A stretch of 64,000 nucleotides of DNA from Aquibium oceanicum (GTDB lineage Bacteria; Pseudomonadota; Alphaproteobacteria; Rhizobiales; Rhizobiaceae), in contig NZ_CP018171.1 of the NCBI RefSeq assembly GCF_001889605.1, positions 3,060,501 to 3,124,500 of the forward strand. Direction: 5' to 3'. Below the pieces are notes generated by a model. That model worked only from the letters and a program-made list of their open reading frames with translations. It was not told where the DNA came from and did no database searches. The position numbers were made by a program, and so were the translations under genes. This document shows positions 1 through 8,467 of the stretch, one piece after another (positions within the stretch are counted from its first letter, which is position 1; each line of letters opens with the position of its first letter).

Positions 1-556
1 TCACCATCTTCTCGAGGATGACGTAGGGCTTGAAGAACAGTTCGTCGTCCTTCGGATCGGAGGCCAGCTGGCCCTTGGTGAGGTTGGCGCAAACCCATGG
101 GAAACCCGCGCCGTTCACGACGTTGAACATGAAGTCCAGGCCGTAGTTGAACTCGTGGTTGCCGAGCGTGCCGACGTCGTAGCCCAGCACGTTCATCGCC
201 GCGATCACCGGGTGCGTGTCGCCTTCCTTCATGCCCCGCTCGTACGCGATGTAGTCGCCCATCGGGTTGCCCTGCAGGAAGTCGCCATTGTCCACCAGCA
301 TCGAGTTGCCCGCCTCGGCGCGGACCGCGTCGATGAGCGATGCCGTGCGGGCAAGGCCCATCGTGTCGTTCGGTTTGTCGGCGTAATAGTCGTAGGGATA
401 GACGTGGACGTGGATGTCGGTCGTTTCCATGATGCGCAGGTGCGCCTGGTTGGCCTGGGCGCGCGCCGCGAACGGGTGCAGCACGACGAGGCCGCCGACG
501 GCGGCCGCGCCCGAGAGGAAGGATCGCCGCGACATGCGATGGATGAGGGTGGACAT
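1..556 (-). CDS. cpdB: 2',3'-cyclic-nucleotide 2'-phosphodiesterase / 5'-nucleotidase family protein (3' end beyond window)
   Basis: Only the first 185 codons are in the window. The start at 556 follows an AGGAGG ribosome site at 6-nt spacing. The N-terminus reads MSTLIHRMSRRSFLSG, with an RRSFL twin-arginine motif, a hydrophobic stretch and AxA cleavage near residue 33, so the protein is probably Tat-exported to the periplasm. The metallophosphatase metal motifs follow: TTDIHVH near residue 45, VDNGDFLQG near 90 and LGNHEFNYG near 135. The wording around them matches periplasmic CpdB, which removes phosphate from 2',3'-cyclic nucleotides and nucleoside 3'-phosphates. The C-terminal 5'-nucleotidase domain is outside the window. 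A UshA-like 5'-nucleotidase is the alternative; the DYYADKP and RTASLI segments favour CpdB. Confidence 0.88.
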   Translation of the reverse strand, partial: MSTLIHRMSRRSFLSGAAAVGGLVVLHPFAARAQANQAHLRIMETTDIHVHVYPYDYYADKPNDTMGLARTASLIDAVRAEAGNSMLVDNGDFLQGNPMGDYIAYERGMKEGDTHPVIAAMNVLGYDVGTLGNHEFNYGLDFMFNVVNGAGFPWVCANLTKGQLASDPKDDELFFKPYVILEKMV

Positions 557-769
557 GGTTGCCTCCTGGAAGCGCTCTACATTCCGATGATGAGCCGGCT
601 TTGCGAGCGGAAATTGTCGCGCCGGTAGCATTCCGAGTCCAGCAGATTCAAACGACACGTTCATGACGATGCGGCAGCGCCGGTTTGTCGCGCCGCCGGG
701 CGCGCGCTAAGTATCTCAGGGCGGCGGCAGAGCAGGCCCGCCGCGGTTGCGGCAGGAACGGGACCACGA

Positions 770-2092
770 ATGGATCTGGACGTCGGGGCCATCGCCGAAC
801 GAATTGCCGCCTACCTCGATCGGTGGGCGGTGTATGCGACCGACCCTTGGCTCGCGTATCAGGTCGCGCTGATCGTTGTCCTCTTCATCGCCGCGAAGGT
901 ATTCGGCCGGAAGATCGAATCCCGTCTCGAGAGCCGGGCACGCTCCATCCGCGGTCATCCCGGTCTGCTCCGCGTCGTCGTGGCGACCATGCGCCGATCC
1001 GACTGGATCCTGTTCGTCGTTTTCATGTTCGTGGCGATCACGGTCATGCGCGCCGCGACGTGGCCGAGCCGCAGTTGGCTTCTGGCCATCGCGCTGTGGC
1101 TGGCGCTCACCTGGGTCGTTGTCGCCATCCTCTCGCGGGTGATCCGCAATCGCCTCGCCGCGCGCGCCGTCGCGTGGATGGTCTGGATCTACGCCGCCCT
1201 CGCCATCCTCGGGCTCCACGATCGCGCCGCGCTCTTCCTCGACAGCCTCGCCATGCCGGTCGGCGAGGCCCGGATCTCGGTGCTCACTGTCGTCAAGGTC
1301 ACGGTCCTTCTGACCGCCGCCATCTGGATCGCCACCGTGGTCGGCAACTACTTCGACGAGCGGGTCCAGAAATCGGCCGATCTGACGCCCTCCATCCGGG
1401 TGCTGATCGGCAAGGTCGCCAAGTTCGGCCTGATCATCATCGCCGGCCTCGGTGCGCTGACCGCCGTCGGCGTCGACCTGACGGCGCTGACGGTTTTTTC
1501 CGGCGCGGTCGGTGTCGGCCTGGGCTTCGGCCTCCAGAAGGTGGTGTCGAACTTCATCTCGGGCGTCATCATGCTCATGGACAAGTCGATCAAGCCCGGC
1601 GACACCATCTCGCTCGGCGAGACCTTCGGCTGGATCAGGGAGCTTCGCGCCCGCTTCGTCTCCGTCGTGACGCGCGACGGGCGCGAATACCTCATCCCAA
1701 ACGAGGACTTCGTCACCCAGCAGGTCATCAACTGGTCCTTCAGCGACGAACTCGTCCGCCTCGACGTGGCGTTTGGCGTTTCCTACGACGCCGACCCGCA
1801 CGTGGTGTCCGAACTCGCCATCAACGCGGCGATGACCGTCGGCCGCGTCGAGGCCGCGAGGCGCCCGGTCTGCTGGCTCACCGGCTTCGGCGAATCCTCC
1901 CTCGATTTCGTCCTGCGCTTTTGGATCCACGATCCCCAGCAGGGCCTCACCAACGTCAGGGGCAAGGTGCTGCTTGCCCTGTGGGACGCGTTCAAGGAGA
2001 ACGGCGTCCAGATCCCCTACCCCCACCGCGAAGTCATCCTGACGCGACGCGGCGCCGGACGGACGGGCGACGGAAATTTGCCGAACGATTGA
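770..2092 (+). CDS. MscS-family mechanosensitive ion channel
   Basis: This 440-aa inner-membrane protein should act as an osmotic safety valve. Four or five hydrophobic segments lie between residues 25 and 240. They are followed by the pore-lining helix (residues about 243-270), rich in small residues (SGAVGVGLGFGLQKVVSNF), and the cytoplasmic beta domain with VRDGREYLIPNEDF-like wording near 305-315. These are the hallmarks of MscS. The protein is longer than E. coli MscS (286 aa) because of extra N-terminal membrane helices, as in many alphaproteobacterial paralogues. The start at 770 follows a GGAACGGGA stretch. It stands alone, 176 bp before the ammonium-transporter fusion on the same strand. 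Confidence 0.9.
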   Translation: MDLDVGAIAERIAAYLDRWAVYATDPWLAYQVALIVVLFIAAKVFGRKIESRLESRARSIRGHPGLLRVVVATMRRSDWILFVVFMFVAITVMRAATWPSRSWLLAIALWLALTWVVVAILSRVIRNRLAARAVAWMVWIYAALAILGLHDRAALFLDSLAMPVGEARISVLTVVKVTVLLTAAIWIATVVGNYFDERVQKSADLTPSIRVLIGKVAKFGLIIIAGLGALTAVGVDLTALTVFSGAVGVGLGFGLQKVVSNFISGVIMLMDKSIKPGDTISLGETFGWIRELRARFVSVVTRDGREYLIPNEDFVTQQVINWSFSDELVRLDVAFGVSYDADPHVVSELAINAAMTVGRVEAARRPVCWLTGFGESSLDFVLRFWIHDPQQGLTNVRGKVLLALWDAFKENGVQIPYPHREVILTRRGAGRTGDGNLPND

Positions 2093-2268
2093 GAACTGCC
2101 TGGCGACCCAGGGAGACGGCACAAGCGGCGCGCGCCCGTTCGATCGGCGCGCAGATGCCATTTTTCTGTGCAATTTCCGCAACATAAAGGCAGTCGTGCT
2201 GCGCTGCGATACACCCTTGGTTAATCCGAATCCGCTAATCTTGCCGCGGGTGGCATGGGGCAAGGGCA

Positions 2269-5200
2269 ATGACGGTTGGCGCTTCTGCGGTCGCGGGTTT
2301 CCGCACGGTCTCCACGATGATCTTTATGCTGGCGGCGGCTGCCCCGGCGTCGGCGGCGGAGCTGACGCTGGAAACGCTCCAGAAGAATCTCGATCTCGTC
2401 TGGACGCTGCTGGCAGCCAGTCTCGTCCTGATGATGCAGCTCGGCTTCCTGCTCCTCGAAGCCGGGATGGTCCGCTCGAAAAACTCCATCAACGTCGCGC
2501 AGAAGAACCTTCTGGACTTCGCCGTTTCGGTCATAGCCTTCAGCGCCGTCGGTTTCATGATCGCCTTCGCTTCCGGCAATGGTTGGCCCTTCGGTATCGA
2601 TGGCGACTTCCTCTTCCTCGGATCGCTCGATACCTGGCACGTCGGCTTCTTCGTCTTCCAGGTCATGTTTTGTGGAACGGCGGCCACGATCGTCTCGGGC
2701 GCGGTCGCCGAGCGGATGCGCCTCGTCTCCTACCTGCTCTGCGCAGCGGTCGTCGCGGGGGTCATCTATCCGGTTTTCGTCCACTGGGCCTGGGGCAATG
2801 CCGTCACCCCCAATTCATCCGCGTTCCTGGCGAACATGGGCTTCGTGGATTTCGCCGGCTCCACCGTCGTTCATGCGACCGGTGGCTGGGTGGCGCTGGC
2901 GGCATGTCTCGTGCTGGGACCCCGGCTCGGCCGGTTCGACAGTGCCGGAAAGCCGATACGCATTGCCGGGCACAGCCCCGTCTTGGCGGCTGCCGGTGCG
3001 TTTGTCCTGTTCGTGGGATGGATCGGCTTCAACGGCGGCTCGACGATCGGGGTAAAGCCGGCGATCGCCCATATCATCGCCAACACCGTCCTGGCCGCCG
3101 GCACGGGCGGTCTCGCCGGCTATGTCGTCGGCTGGTACAAGGACGGCGTCGTGCTTCCGGAGCAGACGCTCTCCGGGATGCTCGGCGGGCTCGTCGCAGT
3201 CACCGCCGGCTGCATGGTGCTCGATCCTTTCGGTGCGCTGGCGATAGGTCTCATCGGCGGACTGGCGGCCATATGGGGCAACAGCGTCCTCGAGAACGAA
3301 CTCGGGATTGACGACGCTGTCGGCGCGATTGGCGTCCATGGCTTTGCCGGAATGGCCGGAACCATCGGCCTCGCGCTCTTGGCGCCGCTCGAGAACCTGC
3401 CGCTGGCCTCCCGGTGGGACCAGTTGCAGGTTCAGGTGACGGCGGTGACGGTCAACTTCTTCTGGACCTTCGGAACCGGCTACGCCTTCTTCTGGACTCT
3501 GAACCGCTACTTCCCCATCCGCGTCACGCGGGAAGCCGAGCTGATCGGGCTCAACGAGGCCGAGCACGGCACGCGCATGGGGGTCGTGCACGTCGAACGC
3601 GCGCTCCAGACGCTGGTCAGCGGCAATGCGGATCTTAACATGCGGCTCGAACTGAAGCCCGGCGACGAGTCCGAAACCCTGACCCGCCTGTTCAACGACC
3701 TCATGGAAAACATTCAGGCCGAGGAAGCCGCGCGCGCCCGAGCCAAGTCGATGATGCGCGACGCCGAGGAAGCGGAGCGCCTGTCCGCGCTGGCCGCCGC
3801 GACCTTCGAGGCGATCTGGATCCTCCAGGACGGCCGGATCGTCGACGGAAACGTCAAGCTCGAGGAACTTCTTGGCGAACCTATCGCCACGCTGCGCGGT
3901 CGCCCCGTCATCGAACTCTTCGCTCCGCAACATCGTGCATCCGTGCGCGAAGCGATGCTGAAGCCGGTCGCCGATCCCTACGAGGCCGAGATTGTAATGG
4001 CCGACGGCACCTCGATTCCAATGGAACTGCGCGGTCGCGAGATCGTCTATCGCGGCGAGCCCTCCCGCATCGGCTGCCTTGTAGATCTGCGCGAGCGCAA
4101 GAACGCGGAAGCCCGCATCCGCCACCTCGCCCTGCACGATCCCTTGACCGGTCTGCCGAACCGCGCCCTGTTCAACGAACGGCTCGCCTCGATGGCGAAA
4201 CGCGCCAGCGACGCCAACGGCCAGGGCGCCGTCGTGCTCATCGACCTCGACCGCTTCAAGGACATCAACGACATCTACGGCCATCCCGCCGGCGATCTCG
4301 TGATCAAGACGTCCGCCGACCGTATCTTGGCCCTGGCGGGGAACGACGGCGTCACGGTGGCGCGACTGGGCGGCGACGAGTTTGCCGTGCTGATGTCCGG
4401 CCTGGCATTCGGAAACCTGGCGGCGGACTTCGCCTTCCGCGTCGTTACGCAACTGATCCAGCCGATCACGCTGGAGGACGGCCGCCCGGTTCGTGTCGGC
4501 GCCAGCGTCGGCGTCGCCCTGTGTCCCCGCGATGGCAACGACCCCGCGCTGCTCGTCTCGCGCGCCGACACCGCCCTCTACCATGCCAAGAACACCGGCC
4601 GGAACAACTACTGCCTGTTCGAACCGGGAATGGACGCCTTCCTGGAAAAGCGCAAGCTGCTGGAAACCGACCTCGGCCTCGCGCTCGAACGGGACGAGTT
4701 CGAACTGCATTTCCAGCCGCGCGTCAGCGTCGAGCAGAGCCGCATCGTCTCCTACGAGGCCCTCGTCCGCTGGCGGCATCCAGAACGCGGCCTCGTGAGC
4801 CCCGCGGACTTCATTCCGATCGCCGAACAGGGCGGCAAGATCGTCGCCATCGGCGATTGGGTGCTGCGCACCGCCTGCCTCGCAGCGCAGAATGAGTTCG
4901 GCGCAGCGCGCGTCAGCGTCAACGTCAGCCCCGTCCAGTTCCGTCAGAAGAGCTTCGTCGAGAGCGTCGCCGCGATCCTGGAGGAAACCGGGCTGGCGCC
5001 GGGACGGCTCGAGATCGAGATCACCGAAGGCGTGCTGATCGACGACGACAACCGCGCCGGTCTCATCCTCAAGCAGTTGAAACAGCTCGGCATCACGATC
5101 GCCCTCGACGACTTCGGCACCGGCTATTCCTCCCTCGGCTATCTCAGCCGTTTCCCCTTCGACACCATCAAGATCGATCGCTCCTTCGTGCGCGAACTCA

Positions 5201-5520
5201 CCTCGTCCGAAAACGCCCGCGCCATCATCAATACCATCGTCGGGCTGGGCTGCGGCCTCAGGATGAAGGTCGTCGCGGAAGGTGTCGAAACGGTGGAGGA
5301 GGCCGCCATTCTCGCCATGAGCGGATGCAACGAGCTGCAGGGCTTCCTTCTGGGACGCCCCCTGCCCATCGGTGAGATGTCTGCGGACGCCGATCAGGAA
5401 GTCGCTTCGATCATCGCCCAGGCCCGAGACATGCAGCCGGAGATGGCGAACCGGCTACGCTCCATCGCGCAGGACATGAGCACACGGTCCGCCGAGACAC
5501 CGATCCGCAAGGCGGGCTGA
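2269..5520 (+). CDS. Ammonium transporter fused to PAS, GGDEF and EAL domains
   Basis: This 1083-aa fusion has a signal-like N-terminus (residues 1-30), an Amt channel domain (about 35-440), a HAMP-like and coiled linker (445-500), a PAS domain (505-620), a diguanylate cyclase domain (625-785) and a c-di-GMP phosphodiesterase domain (795-1045). The Amt part keeps DFAGSTVVH and GVHGF (the twin histidines), the channel phenylalanines (MFCGTAA, GFNGGS) and the gate serine. The cyclase signature LGGDEF is intact near residue 702, but the RxxD inhibitory site upstream is absent (NDGV). The EAL domain is complete: YEALVRW, NVSPVQF, EITEG, LDDFGTGYSS, KIDRSF, AEGVET. The likely role is an ammonium-sensing transceptor that sets c-di-GMP. 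Whether it also transports, and which catalytic activity dominates, cannot be read from sequence. Confidence 0.92.
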   Translation: MTVGASAVAGFRTVSTMIFMLAAAAPASAAELTLETLQKNLDLVWTLLAASLVLMMQLGFLLLEAGMVRSKNSINVAQKNLLDFAVSVIAFSAVGFMIAFASGNGWPFGIDGDFLFLGSLDTWHVGFFVFQVMFCGTAATIVSGAVAERMRLVSYLLCAAVVAGVIYPVFVHWAWGNAVTPNSSAFLANMGFVDFAGSTVVHATGGWVALAACLVLGPRLGRFDSAGKPIRIAGHSPVLAAAGAFVLFVGWIGFNGGSTIGVKPAIAHIIANTVLAAGTGGLAGYVVGWYKDGVVLPEQTLSGMLGGLVAVTAGCMVLDPFGALAIGLIGGLAAIWGNSVLENELGIDDAVGAIGVHGFAGMAGTIGLALLAPLENLPLASRWDQLQVQVTAVTVNFFWTFGTGYAFFWTLNRYFPIRVTREAELIGLNEAEHGTRMGVVHVERALQTLVSGNADLNMRLELKPGDESETLTRLFNDLMENIQAEEAARARAKSMMRDAEEAERLSALAAATFEAIWILQDGRIVDGNVKLEELLGEPIATLRGRPVIELFAPQHRASVREAMLKPVADPYEAEIVMADGTSIPMELRGREIVYRGEPSRIGCLVDLRERKNAEARIRHLALHDPLTGLPNRALFNERLASMAKRASDANGQGAVVLIDLDRFKDINDIYGHPAGDLVIKTSADRILALAGNDGVTVARLGGDEFAVLMSGLAFGNLAADFAFRVVTQLIQPITLEDGRPVRVGASVGVALCPRDGNDPALLVSRADTALYHAKNTGRNNYCLFEPGMDAFLEKRKLLETDLGLALERDEFELHFQPRVSVEQSRIVSYEALVRWRHPERGLVSPADFIPIAEQGGKIVAIGDWVLRTACLAAQNEFGAARVSVNVSPVQFRQKSFVESVAAILEETGLAPGRLEIEITEGVLIDDDNRAGLILKQLKQLGITIALDDFGTGYSSLGYLSRFPFDTIKIDRSFVRELTSSENARAIINTIVGLGCGLRMKVVAEGVETVEEAAILAMSGCNELQGFLLGRPLPIGEMSADADQEVASIIAQARDMQPEMANRLRSIAQDMSTRSAETPIRKAG

Positions 5521-5523
5521 CCC

Positions 5524-5997
5524 TCAGGCCGTTTCGGGCCTGATCCCCATAGATGTCCGGTCGACGACCTCGCGCAACGCGAAAGACGAGTTGATCTTGA
5601 TGACGTGGGGCATGGCGGTCAGCCATTCCTTGTGGATGCGCTCGTAGTCCTCCAGATCCTTGGCGGCGATGCGCACGACGTAGTCGTATTCGCCCGACAT
5701 CAGGTGGCAGGAGAGCACGTTCGGGCAGCGTTTGATCGCGGCTTCGAATTCGGCCAGCGACTTCTCGAACTGTCCCGAGAGCGAGATGTGCACGATCGCC
5801 GTCATCCTGTGACCCAGCGCCCCGTTCGACAGCCGCGCGTGATAGCCCTCGATCACGCCGCTCTTCTCCAGCTGGTCCAGCCGCCGCGAACAGGCCGACT
5901 GCGACAGGCCGATCTTCTCGGCGAGCGCGGAATTCGAGATCCGGCCGTCCTTCTGCAGCGTATCGAGGATGGCGAAATCGATCCTGTCCAGCGCCAT
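5524..5997 (-). CDS. Lrp/AsnC family transcriptional regulator, probable regulator of ald
   Basis: This is a 157-aa regulator of the feast/famine type. An N-terminal winged helix (LDRIDFAILDTLQ, SQSACSRRLDQLE) is followed by the ligand-binding RAM domain with GEYDYVVRI near residue 115. I chose the ATG at 5997 because family members begin with the LDxxDxxIL segment and AAGGAA lies about 9 nt upstream; ATGs at 6006 and 6036 would add 3 or 13 residues. It is divergent from alanine dehydrogenase across a 148-bp gap, the usual place for an alanine-responsive Lrp-type activator of ald. It converges with the Amt fusion at a 3-nt gap. Confidence 0.9.
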   Translation of the reverse strand: MALDRIDFAILDTLQKDGRISNSALAEKIGLSQSACSRRLDQLEKSGVIEGYHARLSNGALGHRMTAIVHISLSGQFEKSLAEFEAAIKRCPNVLSCHLMSGEYDYVVRIAAKDLEDYERIHKEWLTAMPHVIKINSSFALREVVDRTSMGIRPETA

Positions 5998-6104
5998 TGC
6001 CCCCATTTCCTTCGAGATTTCGCTTCCCTTCCGCAATTATTAGCGAAAACGGGATGCCCGGACAACCATCTTCGCAAACACATTCGGCGCGAGCCGTGTT
6101 CTAA

Positions 6105-6120
6105 TTGTTGCATTCATCAA
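6105..6120. promoter_or_regulatory. Candidate Lrp-type operator upstream of ald
   Basis: This is a 16-bp imperfect palindrome, TTGTTGCATTCATCAA, with 6 of 8 positions symmetrical. It sits 25 bp before the ald start in the gap between the divergent regulator and ald. Size, AT content and position fit an Lrp/AsnC dimer site. The assignment rests on position only. Confidence 0.3.
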
Positions 6121-6145
6121 ATTCGCCCGTCCCGAGGAGGAAATC

Positions 6146-7264
6146 ATGCGCGTCGGCTGCCCGAAAGAGATCAAGAACCACGAATACCGGGTCGGCCTGA
6201 CGCCGGGTTCGGTTCGGGAATATGTCGCGCACGGCCATGAGGTCCTGGTCGAGACCGGCGCGGGCGCCGGCATCGGCGCCGACGATAATGCCTATCGCGC
6301 CGCAGGCGCCTCCATCGCCAAGACGGCCGAGGAGGTCTTCGCCAAGGCCGACATGATCGTGAAGGTCAAGGAGCCGCAGCCGGGCGAATGGGTGCAGCTG
6401 CGCGAAGGCCAGCTCCTCTACACCTATCTCCACCTCGCCCCCGATCCGGAGCAGACAAAGGGCCTCGTCGCCTCGGGCGTCACCGCGATCGCCTATGAGA
6501 CCGTCACCGACGACCGCGGCGGCCTGCCGCTGCTCGCACCGATGTCGGAAGTCGCCGGACGCCTGTCCATCCAGGCCGGCGCCACCGCGCTGCAGAAGGC
6601 CAATGGCGGTCGCGGCGTGCTCCTCGGCGGCGTTCCGGGCGTGCTGCCGGGCAAGGTCGCCGTCATCGGCGGCGGTGTGGTCGGCCTGCATGCGGCCAAG
6701 ATGGCGGTCGGCCTCGGCGCCGACGTCACCATCATCGACCGTTCGATCCCGCGCCTGCGCCAGCTCGACGACATCTTCAACGGCCGCGTCCACACCCGCT
6801 ATTCCACCGTCGAGGCGCTCGAGGAAGAGTGTTTCTCCGCCGACATGGTGGTCGGCGCGGTGCTCATCCCCGGCGCCGCGGCCCCCAAGCTGGTGACGCG
6901 CGAAATGCTGTCGGGCATGAAGAAGGGCGCTGTGCTGGTAGACGTCGCGATCGACCAGGGTGGCTGCTTCGAGACCTCGCATGCCACCACCCACGCCGAG
7001 CCGACCTACGAGGTCGACGGCGTCATCCACTACTGCGTGGCCAACATGCCGGGCGCCGTTCCGGTCACCTCGGCCCACGCGCTCAACAACGCCACGCTCT
7101 ACTACGGCCTCCAGCTCGCCGACAAAGGCATGAAGGCCCTGGTCGACGATCCGCACCTGCGCAATGGCCTCAACGTCCACAAGGGCCGCATCACCAACCG
7201 CGCCGTCGCCGACGCTCTCGGCTACGAGATGGCCGAGCCGCAGGCGGCGCTCAAAGCGGCCTGA
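6146..7264 (+). CDS. ald: Alanine dehydrogenase
   Basis: At 372 aa it has the usual length of Ald. The enzyme oxidatively deaminates L-alanine to pyruvate and ammonium with NAD+, in the cytoplasm. The N-terminus [20 protein letters not shown] is the family signature. VKVKEPQ holds the substrate-binding lysine region, TYLHLAP the catalytic histidine, and [15 protein letters not shown] the NAD-binding Rossmann loop near residue 175. A GAGGAGG ribosome site lies 6 nt before the ATG. The gene is divergent from the Lrp-type regulator and is closed by a strong intrinsic terminator. Confidence 0.97.
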   Translation: MRVGCPKEIKNHEYRVGLTPGSVREYVAHGHEVLVETGAGAGIGADDNAYRAAGASIAKTAEEVFAKADMIVKVKEPQPGEWVQLREGQLLYTYLHLAPDPEQTKGLVASGVTAIAYETVTDDRGGLPLLAPMSEVAGRLSIQAGATALQKANGGRGVLLGGVPGVLPGKVAVIGGGVVGLHAAKMAVGLGADVTIIDRSIPRLRQLDDIFNGRVHTRYSTVEALEEECFSADMVVGAVLIPGAAAPKLVTREMLSGMKKGAVLVDVAIDQGGCFETSHATTHAEPTYEVDGVIHYCVANMPGAVPVTSAHALNNATLYYGLQLADKGMKALVDDPHLRNGLNVHKGRITNRAVADALGYEMAEPQAALKAA

Positions 7265-7310
7265 TCCCGAAAAGAATCTTCCGCGAGACACCTCCCCTCG
7301 CGGAATTCTC

Positions 7311-7344
7311 GCCCGCCGGTCGCACCACCGGCGGGCTTTTCTTT
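7311..7344 (+). terminator. Rho-independent terminator of ald
   Basis: A perfect 10-bp stem (GCCCGCCGGT at 7311-7320 with ACCGGCGGGC at 7327-7336) encloses a 6-nt loop and is followed by TTTTCTTT. It lies 47 bp after the ald stop and just before the convergent DUF1203 gene. Confidence 0.93.
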
Positions 7345-7363
7345 GCCCGCTCCGGCCGACCGC

Positions 7364-7834
7364 TCAGCCCCTGTCGATGCGGCACTGGTAGCAGTTGTTG
7401 CGCGCCGAGCGCATGTGCAGATAGGCGATCTCCGGCCGCGCCAGCAATTCATGCACGCGCTGGCAGATGCGGTTCGAGGCGACCACGCCGCCAGTGCCGT
7501 AGACGATTCGGTCGTCATGGCCGTAGCCGCGCACGATGTAGTCCGGCGTCGCCTTAAAGAGGTCGGGCAGGACGTCCGTTTGGGCGGCCGGCGCGCATCG
7601 TTCCGCATGCAGGAAGATCGGACCGGTTTCGGCATAGGGCTGCAAGGCCGGAAACGGACGGTAGGCGAGCACGAGATACGGTTCGCCCTTGGCGACGTTT
7701 CTCAGGCAATGCCGGCAAGGCACGCCGTCGCCGTCGGAGATGCGCCGCTCGGGCGGCAAGCCGTAGGCATCCGGCGCACCGTCCTGAAGCGCGCGCACTT
7801 CGTCGGTTGGAAGCGGTCTGAAGCGGATCGTCAT
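7364..7834 (-). CDS. DUF1203 domain-containing protein
   Basis: This is a 156-aa protein of the DUF1203 family, whose function is unknown. It begins MTIRFRPLPTDEVRALQ, has a CRHCLRN cysteine pair near residue 47, the conserved LAYRPFPALQPYAETGPIFL segment, and ends with RNNCYQCRIDRG. The cysteines and histidines (GPIFLHAERC) could bind metal, but that is inference. I chose the ATG at 7834 because it opens the conserved domain; the reading frame stays open further upstream without a better start. A 100-bp gap separates it from the acetyltransferase gene upstream on the same strand. Confidence 0.82.
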   Translation of the reverse strand: MTIRFRPLPTDEVRALQDGAPDAYGLPPERRISDGDGVPCRHCLRNVAKGEPYLVLAYRPFPALQPYAETGPIFLHAERCAPAAQTDVLPDLFKATPDYIVRGYGHDDRIVYGTGGVVASNRICQRVHELLARPEIAYLHMRSARNNCYQCRIDRG

Positions 7835-7934
7835 GGGAACCTCGTCTGTCTTACGAGGCTCTCCATCTATCGGCACGGATAGCGGCCGGCCACCCGAAAC
7901 CCGCATCGGCCGGGTTGGCCAAATGCCCGGGTAG

Positions 7935-8465
7935 CTAGTCCCACGCCTCGATCTGCTCCTCCGACCAGGCAACGGGAACGAAGCCCATCTTCTGGTAGAG
8001 CTGCAGCGCGCGCGGGCTGTCGAGCGAGTTGGTCTGGATGATGACCCTGCGCGGATCGTGGACCCATGCGCCGTAGATCGCGCATGACAGGAAGAAGCGG
8101 GAGAGGCCCCTGCCTTGGAACTCCGGCACCAGCCCGAAATATTCGATCTCGGCCTGATGCGGCAGGCGCGACAGGTCGAGTTCGAAGAACCCGGCCGGGC
8201 TGCCGTTGGCATAGAGCACCTCGATCTCGGTCGACTTCGCGTGGATCGCGGAAGCCAGCGCGGCGTCCTTCATCGTGCGGCGCATCTGCCAGTGGTGCGG
8301 CCGCCCCACCTGTTCGTAGAGATACCGGTAGAAGTGCAGCGGCATCTCTACGGCGCGCATGACCGCAAGCGCGTTGCCCATCGGCGCCGGTACCCGGCGA
8401 GACGGTCTCTGCGTCATCTCCAGATGCGTGATGCGCGCGGTCAGCATGCGGGGTTGCCCGTGCAT
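7935..8465 (-). CDS. GNAT family N-acetyltransferase
   Basis: This 176-aa acyl-CoA-dependent transferase has unknown substrate. The acetyl-CoA motif is seen as EYFGLVPEFQGRGLSRFF (residues about 108-125), followed by SPRALQLYQKMGFVPV near the C-terminus, the usual GNAT pattern. The start at 8465 leaves a 2-nt gap to the sseA stop, with GGAAAGG as ribosome site; the two genes are probably translated from one mRNA. In-frame codons upstream overlap sseA and look non-conserved. Confidence 0.85.
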   Translation of the reverse strand: MHGQPRMLTARITHLEMTQRPSRRVPAPMGNALAVMRAVEMPLHFYRYLYEQVGRPHHWQMRRTMKDAALASAIHAKSTEIEVLYANGSPAGFFELDLSRLPHQAEIEYFGLVPEFQGRGLSRFFLSCAIYGAWVHDPRRVIIQTNSLDSPRALQLYQKMGFVPVAWSEEQIEAWD

Positions 8466-8467
8466 GG

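Noticed and set aside
2245-2268. TGGCATGGGGCAAGGGC before the Amt fusion as a sigma-54 promoter
   Set aside because: The downstream GC element does not match TTGC, and the site would lie almost on the start codon, leaving no leader.
716-2269. Long minus-strand open frame (517 codons) opposite the MscS gene; similar long antisense frames at 2815-4779, 34603-36468, 53214-54452 and 54325-55878
   Set aside because: They are antisense shadows of conserved genes in GC-rich DNA, with Arg/His/Asp-rich composition, no recognisable domains and no ribosome sites.
5525-5543. Hairpin CAGGCC/GGCCTG as terminator of the Amt fusion
   Set aside because: No T-run follows on either side, and it lies inside the end of the convergent Lrp gene.
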